This document shows, one piece after another, positions 58,437-64,000 of a stretch of 64,000 bases of DNA. How positions within the stretch are numbered: the first letter of the stretch is position 1; the number at the start of each line of letters is the position of its first letter. Under the pieces are notes generated by a model. The model saw only the letters and a list, made by a program, of their open reading frames with translations. It was not told where the DNA came from and made no database searches. Both the position numbers and the translations under genes were made by a program. The stretch comes from Spirosoma sp. (GTDB lineage Bacteria; Bacteroidota; Bacteroidia; Cytophagales; Spirosomataceae): positions 310,001-374,000 of the forward strand of contig NZ_JAPLET010000010.1 in the NCBI RefSeq assembly GCF_026391055.1. Reading direction: 5' to 3'.

Positions 58437-59837
58437 TTAATCATTCACCTGGTCAGCCCAGTTAAAGCGGTCGCTGGGTGAGAATTTCCAGGGGGCCATA
58501 TTGTTTTCGATATTACTGAACATCGCATTCCAAGAGGCAGGTGCCTGTGATTCCTCCATGACGCGATACCGGCGCAATTGCAGGATAATGTCCAGCGGAT
58601 TAATATTGATCGGACAGGCCATTACACAGGCCTGGCAGGTGGTGCAGGCATTGAGTTCTTCGGCGGTGATATAATCGTTCAGCAGGGATTTATCGTCGCG
58701 GTAGTCTGGCCCGTTCGTTTTCCAACCCTGCTGAATTTCTTCGAGCCGATCGCGGGTGTCCATCATGATCTTGCGGGGCGACAGTTTCTTACCCGTGATG
58801 TTAGCCGGACAAGCCGCCGTACAACGCCCACACTCGGTGCAGCTATACGCGTTCATCAGGTTGATCCATTTCAGATCCTGCACATCTTTAGCCCCGAAGC
58901 GGCCAATTTCGGCTGGAGAATCCACCGCACCGGCGGACTGGCTGGGCTGCTCGCCATTATCATTCGTCTGCGAACCGTCTGCTTCGGTAGTAACCGGCAA
59001 GCCAAGGGCGAGTTGAACTTCTTTGGTAATTTCAGGCATGTTCTGCATCTCGCCTTTGGGTTGCAGGTCGGAGAAGTAGACATTCGGGAAACCGAGTGCG
59101 ATGTGCAAGTGCTTTGAGTATGTAACATAAACTGCAAAGGCCAGAATGCCCAGGATATGCAACCACCAGGCAATACGTTCGTAGGCCACCAGGCCTGTAT
59201 CGTTAAAACCGGCAAATAGCGGCTTCAGGTACTGGCTAATAATAAAATCGGGCACAATACCCTGTAACTCGCCATAATGGCCAACACCCCGGTCGCGCAG
59301 TACGCTGTCTGATGCATTCCAGGTCAGAAACGCGATCATGAGCAGAATTTCGGCGGTTAGAATGATAGCAGCATCAGTTTGGGGCCAGCGAGCCATCTCG
59401 CGGTGGCGCTCCGGCTGAAACCTACTTACTTTCGCCACAAACCGACGGCACAGGAACACCACACAAACGGCCAGCACCCCAAAAGCCAGTATCTCAAATA
59501 TGTTGATCAGAAAGGGATAAACAGGCGTAATGTAAGGCGCAAATAGCCGGTGCGTTCCCAGAACACCATCCAGAATAATCTCCAGAATTTCGAGGTTGAT
59601 GATAATGAACCCGGCATAAATGATAAAGTGCATGACACCAACCAGTGGATTGGTGAACATCTTCTTCTGACCGAAGGCAACCAGAAGCATTGTTTTTAAT
59701 CGCTCATCGGCATGATCGGTTCGGTTTTCGGCGCGTCCGAGTTTAATAGCCCGTGAAATGAGCTGGATTCGCTTGGTTATGTACCAGGCCACGGCTGCTA
59801 AAGCCGCGACAAATAAAATTTGTTGAAAAATTTCCAT
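58437..59837 (-). CDS. Membrane (4Fe-4S) protein, HdrD/GlpC-like
   Basis: A 466-residue protein. The N-terminal membrane part (about 1-265) has segments such as ILFVAALAAVAWYITKRI, LVGVMHFIIYAGFIIINLEIL, LINIFEILAFGVLAVCVVFLC and AAIILTAEILLMIAFLTW. Two 4Fe-4S motifs follow: CTECGRCTAACPANITGK and CTTCQACVMACPININP. This matches the Fe-S ferredoxin-like N-halves of HdrD/GlpC-type proteins. It starts upstream of the HdrB-like gene; 60 nt separates them. I chose ATG 59837 (MEIFQQILFVA). Probably a membrane electron-transfer module. Confidence 0.85.
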   Translation of the reverse strand: MEIFQQILFVAALAAVAWYITKRIQLISRAIKLGRAENRTDHADERLKTMLLVAFGQKKMFTNPLVGVMHFIIYAGFIIINLEILEIILDGVLGTHRLFAPYITPVYPFLINIFEILAFGVLAVCVVFLCRRFVAKVSRFQPERHREMARWPQTDAAIILTAEILLMIAFLTWNASDSVLRDRGVGHYGELQGIVPDFIISQYLKPLFAGFNDTGLVAYERIAWWLHILGILAFAVYVTYSKHLHIALGFPNVYFSDLQPKGEMQNMPEITKEVQLALGLPVTTEADGSQTNDNGEQPSQSAGAVDSPAEIGRFGAKDVQDLKWINLMNAYSCTECGRCTAACPANITGKKLSPRKIMMDTRDRLEEIQQGWKTNGPDYRDDKSLLNDYITAEELNACTTCQACVMACPININPLDIILQLRRYRVMEESQAPASWNAMFSNIENNMAPWKFSPSDRFNWADQVND

Positions 59838-59920
59838 TCGTTTAAGGGAGTTCTTCTGTCTGACAATCAATCATTTGACGTCGACTACACTAATTCACAA
59901 AAAATATTCTTTAAAATATG

Positions 59921-59951
59921 CTTGCACAAACCCGATCAATAAGTACTTTTG
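59921..59951 (+). promoter_or_regulatory. tRNA-Phe promoter
   Basis: CTTG at 59921-59924 (one base from TTTG) and TACTTTTG at 59944-59951 (TAnnTTTG), 19 bp apart; transcription would start near 59958. Confidence 0.7.
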
Positions 59952-59965
59952 CACCCACGTTTCAG

Positions 59966-60041
59966 GGTGATGTAGCTCAGTTGGTAGAGCAAAGGACTGA
60001 AAATCCTTGTGTCGGCGGTTCGATTCCGTCCATCACCACCA
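59966..60041 (+). tRNA. tRNA-Phe (anticodon GAA)
   Basis: Cloverleaf read by hand: acceptor GGTGATG pairs with CATCACC, discriminator A, and the CCA end is encoded. The D arm contains GCTCAGTTGGTAGAGC. The anticodon stem AAGGA/TCCTT encloses CTGAAAA with anticodon GAA. The T arm is GGCGG TTCGATT CCGTC. Total 76 nt including CCA. Confidence 0.95.
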
Positions 60042-60051
60042 CCCTAACGCA

Positions 60052-60079
60052 AGCCTTCCCAATTGGGAAGGCTTTTTTT
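60052..60079 (+). terminator. Terminator of the tRNA-Phe transcript
   Basis: AGCCTTCCC and GGGAAGGCT arms around AATT, followed by a run of T to about 60079. Confidence 0.88.
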
Positions 60080-60249
60080 GTATACTGTACTTTTAAAAGG
60101 GCGCTGCATATACTGATTCAATTGACATTGCCTAATAATAGTATGCGTGCATACTATTATACCAACGGCAAATATACTGCTTTCGGTATATCTAACAAGT
60201 GTATACTGGGGTTGTTTTGGATTTAAACCAGACGGAGCCTTAAGGTACT

Positions 60250-60268
60250 AAACAGCAAGATGCTGTTT
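60250..60268. terminator. Small hairpin downstream of the mutS-like gene
   Basis: AAACAGCA (60250-60257) and TGCTGTTT (60261-60268) with a 3-nt loop, plus a second AAACAGCATGTTT-like block near 60290. It lies 60 nt beyond the minus-strand stop at 60330 and may be its terminator. The rest of 60080-60329 shows no gene. Confidence 0.4.
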
Positions 60269-60329
60269 GTAGGAAATATGATAAACGTACCAAACAGCAT
60301 GTTTCTGTCTGGCACACCCGATACGTCCA

Positions 60330-62162
60330 CTATTTCACCGCATCCATGTTAATACCGATGGCCCGCATCAGCTGACTGGCATTGAAACTCTGGCAAATAC
60401 CATTGCGGAGTTTATAGTCGAAGACGAGTTGGCCGTTCAGGAGGTCGGACTGGAAATGGTAGTTGCGCACAAAGCCATCAGCATCGGTAAGTTGACCCAG
60501 TTCAAGATCGTGGGTAGACACAAAGCCAGATGCAGTTGTGTGGTGTAACTGACGAATAAGGGCCTCAGCGCCCCGATGGCGGTCGGCGGAGTTCGTACCT
60601 TTCAATATCTCATCCAGAAAATACAGAACAGGTAAGGAGTTTTTAGAGGAAACTGATGCTGACTTATCCGGGTTTGTCAGGCCAATAAGCGTTTGAAGGC
60701 GCTTGAGTTCAGCATAGAACGAGGAGGTGCTTTCTTCAAGTGAATCCTGTGTGCGCATGCTCGTAAACACTTGTACGGGCGAACACCGAAAGCGTTCGGC
60801 ACGCACCACACCCCCAGCTAATGCCAGCACTACATTTGTGCCTACTGTTCGTAGAAACGTGCTTTTCCCCGACATATTGGAGCCGGTAATCAGGACGGTT
60901 TGTCCAGCACCACGCAAAATCAGCGAATTGGCTATACTGTTGTTCTCTGCTAGTAACGGATGGGCTGCCGAGGTTAATTCCAGTACAAACTTATCATCAA
61001 CGATTTCGGGAGTTGCATAGGACGGGTGCGCATACGCGAAACCAGTCAGGCTATTGAGGGCTTCCAGCTCGCCCAGTGCCTCGAACCACAAACTGAGTGC
61101 CGGTCCATGCGTTTGTCGCCAGTGTTCAAGCTTTATTAGATAGTGAATGTCCCAAAGCGTTGCTACGCCAAGCAGCAACGCGAAATAAGGATTGCGTCGG
61201 AAATTCAAGCCCTCGGTGAGTCGTCCGAGCTGGCCAATGGCTGCGGAAGCAGATTGTTTAGTATCAGACGTTAGCGCCTGTCGGATTGCGCGCAATCGAA
61301 CAGTATCTCCCTTCACCCCTTCGGCTTGCTTAAACAACGCTTGATACGCCCGAAGTGCCGTTGCTATTTCGAATGTCTGCTCACTAACCCCTTTAGCACG
61401 CGCTGAAATTTGATTGAGTACAAGACCATGCCCCGCCAGTGCCAGCAGCACGGCGGCTCCCTGAACGTAACCCAGTAGCCACCCGATAAATAAACCTATG
61501 GTAATTGCGGGAAAGAGAAAACGGACAATCGATAAGTAACCCGGTAGTGGCTCGCTTTCCGCTGTTGCCCATTTCACGAGGGAATCCGGCGACTGGTTGA
61601 TGGTTGGCTCTGTATAGGCCAGCGCTTCCAACTGCTGACGCCATTCCAGTTGCGGTTTAAGCTCCGCTACAGCCTCCTGACGCAATCGGACAGCGTCTGG
61701 AGCAGAAGATGCCTTCAGCCACTTTGCCAGACGTCTCTGCCCCTCGTACGTATGCGTACGATTGAGTAGCCGAAAAAGTGAGTGCTTGCCAAATACGTCT
61801 AAATCGCCGGCATAAGAGTGAGTAGGGCTTGAGAACCGTTCGCCGGTTTCCGGGCGCAGGTACTGACGTTTTAGCCGGGCCACTTCGTCCTGATTGACAA
61901 AGGCCAACTGGTGATACAAATCCCGCTCCTTACGAATGGTCTGGTGCTTTTTCAATAGCAGCATAAACCCAATCAGGCCGACCAGCAAAACGCCAGCCGC
62001 AGCTAGCTGCTGATCGAACCGAGCAAGCAGCCAAACTCCGGCAACAGCGCCAACAAACCAGATAAGCCGCCAGAAGGCCAGTTGATTATAGTTGCCTTGA
62101 GCAGCCTGTTCTTTCTGACTGAACTCCTGCTGACGTTCGAGAAAAGCGGTTTCTGGGGGCAT
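60330..62162 (-). CDS. Membrane-anchored MutS-family ATPase
   Basis: A 610-residue protein. Two N-terminal membrane segments (about 30-47 and 53-70, LAFWRLIWFVGAVAGVWLLA and AAAGVLLVGLIGFMLLL) and another hydrophobic block at about 211-250 precede a MutS core and the ATPase domain V: Walker A ITGSNMSGKST (426-435), TSMRTQDSLEESTSSFYAE, Walker B YFLDEILKGTNS (514-525), and STHDLELGQL. It lacks the MutS mismatch-recognition domain, so it is not ordinary MutS or MutS2. Related proteins exist in Bacteroidota; the role is unknown and probably not mismatch repair. Confidence 0.88.
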   Translation of the reverse strand: MPPETAFLERQQEFSQKEQAAQGNYNQLAFWRLIWFVGAVAGVWLLARFDQQLAAAGVLLVGLIGFMLLLKKHQTIRKERDLYHQLAFVNQDEVARLKRQYLRPETGERFSSPTHSYAGDLDVFGKHSLFRLLNRTHTYEGQRRLAKWLKASSAPDAVRLRQEAVAELKPQLEWRQQLEALAYTEPTINQSPDSLVKWATAESEPLPGYLSIVRFLFPAITIGLFIGWLLGYVQGAAVLLALAGHGLVLNQISARAKGVSEQTFEIATALRAYQALFKQAEGVKGDTVRLRAIRQALTSDTKQSASAAIGQLGRLTEGLNFRRNPYFALLLGVATLWDIHYLIKLEHWRQTHGPALSLWFEALGELEALNSLTGFAYAHPSYATPEIVDDKFVLELTSAAHPLLAENNSIANSLILRGAGQTVLITGSNMSGKSTFLRTVGTNVVLALAGGVVRAERFRCSPVQVFTSMRTQDSLEESTSSFYAELKRLQTLIGLTNPDKSASVSSKNSLPVLYFLDEILKGTNSADRHRGAEALIRQLHHTTASGFVSTHDLELGQLTDADGFVRNYHFQSDLLNGQLVFDYKLRNGICQSFNASQLMRAIGINMDAVK

Positions 62163-62270
62163 TCGGTAGTGAGTAACGCGGACGGTCGGCCGTTGCCGGG
62201 GAAATCCGCGACTGATGGAGAAAAAACGTGGACGTTGTTAAAGGCGGGTGGGCCCGCGTTACCCGCCAGG

Positions 62271-62687
62271 CTACCTATTACAATCCTGGCAAACGCCTTG
62301 GATAAGCAGGTTCATTTCCTTTCGGTTATAGCCTTCGGGCAACGGAATGGCCGGTATACTGACTTTATCAAGGCAAGTCGTTTGCCCGCAGGTCTCGCAC
62401 TTGAAATGGACGTGATCGTGGTGATGATGGCCTTCCGAACAGTTGTCGCGGCAAAGGGCGTATTTCGTGCCGCCCTCGTCGTCCAGCACTTTATGCAACA
62501 GTCCTTTATCCAGAAACGTCCGCAGCGTTCGATAGATCGTTACCCGGTCATGATCGGGACCGAGGCCGTTTTCGACATCGTTATGAGCCAGTGCGTGACC
62601 GGCATTCAGAAACAAATCAAGGACTTCCTCCCGGCCATTGGTGTGGCGAAGGTTGAAGGCTTTCAGGGTTTTAGCGGCCAGGGTCAT
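62271..62687 (-). CDS. Fur family transcriptional regulator
   Basis: A 138-residue metal-responsive repressor. The N-terminal winged helix (1-80) has LRHTNGREEVLDLFL and DRVTIYRTLRTFLDKGLLHKVLD. The C-terminal dimer/metal part has GHHHHDHVHFKCETCGQTTCLDK, with two Cys-x2-Cys-type zinc sites, and ends GVCQDCNR. Whether it senses zinc (Zur), iron (Fur) or peroxide (PerR) cannot be told. The mutS-like gene lies downstream on the same strand. Confidence 0.9.
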   Translation of the reverse strand: MTLAAKTLKAFNLRHTNGREEVLDLFLNAGHALAHNDVENGLGPDHDRVTIYRTLRTFLDKGLLHKVLDDEGGTKYALCRDNCSEGHHHHDHVHFKCETCGQTTCLDKVSIPAIPLPEGYNRKEMNLLIQGVCQDCNR

Positions 62688-62710
62688 AATTTATGAATGG
62701 AAAATGTGTG

Positions 62711-62771
62711 ATGCATAATGTATAATGGAAGTTGATCTGTTTTTCTGTACCCCTCATCATACATTATGCAT
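62711..62771. repeat. Intergenic inverted repeat with AT-rich arms
   Basis: Arms ATGCATAATGTATAATG (62711-62727) and 62755-62771, 17 bp with one mismatch and a 27-nt loop, between the ABC exporter end and the Fur gene. Wording resembles 57485-57571. Confidence 0.7.
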
Positions 62772-62777
62772 TATCAA

Positions 62778-64000
62778 CTATTCTATCGTTTCAAACTGTA
62801 ATTTGACCAGATTCGCATAGATGCCGTCTTCCTGGGTAGCCAATTCGTCGTGAGTACCCGCTTCGGCAATCTGCCCTTCGCGCATCACGTAAATCATGTC
62901 TACTTTACGGATGGTGGCCAGCCGGTGGGCAATAATGATCGTTGTACGGTTTTGCATCAGAATGTCCAGTGCTTCCTGAACGAGCCGCTCCGATTCGGCA
63001 TCGAGCGAACTCGTTGCTTCGTCCAGAATCAGAATGGCGGGATCTTTCAGAATAGCGCGTGCAATGGCAATACGCTGCCGCTGGCCACCGGATAGTTTGA
63101 CACCGCGCTCACCAACAATTGTTTGTAATCCTTCCGGGAAGGAGTCGATAAATTGAAGCGCATTGGCTTTGCGGGCGGCTTCACGCACTTCGGTTTCCGA
63201 CGCACCGGGTTTACCATACTGAATGTTTTCGAGGATGGTTCCGCCAAAGAGCATGACTTCCTGTGGCACCACAGCAATATTTTTGCGTAATTCTGTTACG
63301 TTGAAACCCAGTAAGTCGCGGCCGTCTACCGTAATCTGACCACCGCCAATTTGGTAATACCGCATCAGCAACTGAACAATCGTCGATTTTCCGGCTCCGC
63401 TCTGGCCCACCAGCGCAATTTTCCGACCGGCAGCTACATTAAGCGTTATCCCTTTCAGTACGGATACATCCGGACGCGATGGGTACGAGAACCGGACATC
63501 GTTGAACTGAACATTACCAAGCACGGGTACAAACAATGGTGTTTCTTCGGCAGCATTTACTTCTGATGGTTCTTCAAGAATTTCAAGAATTCGCTCCGAA
63601 GCACCAATTGTCTTTTGTAGCTGAGCGTATAAATCGCCCATACCTGCTACCGACCCGCCAATGAAGGTTGTGTAAACAATAAACGTCAGCAGGTCAGCAA
63701 ACGGCATCTCGTTGGAAATCACTAGTGAACCACCGTACCAGACAACCCCGATAATACCGCCAAAGAGGGCGAAAATCACGAATGAGACAAATACCCCCCG
63801 GAACCGTGCCGCCCGCAGTGCGGTGTTGACCACCCGCTCCAGTGCTGTTCCGTACCGGTTGATTTCCAGCCTCTCGTTGGTAAATGCCTTCACCACGTTT
63901 ACCGACTGGAGGGTCTCCTCCACAATAATGTTGGCCTGCGCCAGCAAATCCTGCGCCTGTTTTGACAGTTTACGGATAAACCGACCGAAGACCATAGCTG
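62778..64000 (-). CDS. ABC exporter, MsbA/lipid-A or drug type, 5' end outside window
   Basis: At least 407 codons; the frame is open through the window edge, so the first part of the membrane domain is missing. The remaining membrane part has RFRGVFVSFVIFALFGGIIGVVWYGGSLVI and the coupling helix region ANIIVEETLQSVNVVKAFTNE. The ATPase has Walker A GQSGAGKST, Q-loop VPQEVMLFGGTILENI, signature LSGGQRQRIAIARA, Walker B PAILILDEATSSLD and H-loop IIAHRLATI. Substrate unknown. The last residues are KLQFETIE. Confidence 0.9.
   Translation of the reverse strand, partial: AMVFGRFIRKLSKQAQDLLAQANIIVEETLQSVNVVKAFTNERLEINRYGTALERVVNTALRAARFRGVFVSFVIFALFGGIIGVVWYGGSLVISNEMPFADLLTFIVYTTFIGGSVAGMGDLYAQLQKTIGASERILEILEEPSEVNAAEETPLFVPVLGNVQFNDVRFSYPSRPDVSVLKGITLNVAAGRKIALVGQSGAGKSTIVQLLMRYYQIGGGQITVDGRDLLGFNVTELRKNIAVVPQEVMLFGGTILENIQYGKPGASETEVREAARKANALQFIDSFPEGLQTIVGERGVKLSGGQRQRIAIARAILKDPAILILDEATSSLDAESERLVQEALDILMQNRTTIIIAHRLATIRKVDMIYVMREGQIAEAGTHDELATQEDGIYANLVKLQFETIE

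Overview
The window looks like a chromosomal segment of a Bacteroidota bacterium of the order Cytophagales, closest in style to Spirosoma or a relative. This is inferred from gene content (cupin_5, tandem rhomboids, HdrB/HdrD-like pair, BTRD1-beta-lactamase, PD40-OmpA), from the near absence of Shine-Dalgarno sequences, and from several matches to the Bacteroidota promoter (-33 TTTG, about 19 bp, -7 TAnnTTTG) ahead of fusA, dxs, tRNA-Phe and the S24 regulator. No species can be named from the sequence alone.

Layout. 1-15.7 kb is mostly housekeeping: a partial aspartyl protease, tpiA, a cupin, an ECF sigma/anti-sigma/DUF4097-like group, a decayed Uma2-type gene, a UvrD/PcrA helicase, a PD40-OmpA protein, a transglutaminase, a coiled-coil membrane protein, a Fpg-type glycosylase and a pirin. 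At 14.4-16.5 kb a Y-family polymerase and an S24 (LexA/UmuD-like) regulator face each other across a promoter overlapped by a clear inverted repeat, which suggests a small self-regulated mutagenesis unit.

16.7-26.1 kb is the accessory region. It starts with a decayed hydrolase remnant. It then holds AT-rich genes all on the + strand: a membrane protein, a RelE/ParE-like toxin with its partner, several orphan proteins, two DUF6624 proteins, a DUF1905/YdeI-like protein, and a 545-residue protein combining two ACT-like domains with a C-terminal TIR-like domain. Most are followed by GC-richer related repeats with inverted 7-mers of the type GCCYAAC ... GTTGGGY. This resembles a gene-cassette array without a visible integrase. 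The ACT-ACT-TIR protein is the best candidate for an undescribed system, probably an antiviral or other NAD-linked effector gated by small-molecule sensing.

26.2-64 kb returns to core genes: an ABC exporter, fusA-rpsJ, mutL with two rhomboid proteases, dxs, aspartate kinase, a BTRD1-beta-lactamase hydrolase, an aminotransferase, bioF-bioD, an MDR reductase, ybeY, an SDR, two ferritin-like secreted proteins, a PfkB kinase, cysS, an M28 lipoprotein, nadD, gmk, a second ECF sigma/anti-sigma pair, an HdrB/HdrD-like Fe-S pair, tRNA-Phe, a membrane-anchored MutS homologue, a Fur-family regulator and a partial ABC exporter.

A striking window-wide feature is the large number of long, nearly perfect inverted repeats in intergenic gaps, each of a different sequence and with arms of 14-32 bp. 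Many are probably bidirectional terminators; some are far longer than a terminator needs. All functional statements are read from the sequence and from family knowledge; no database search was run.
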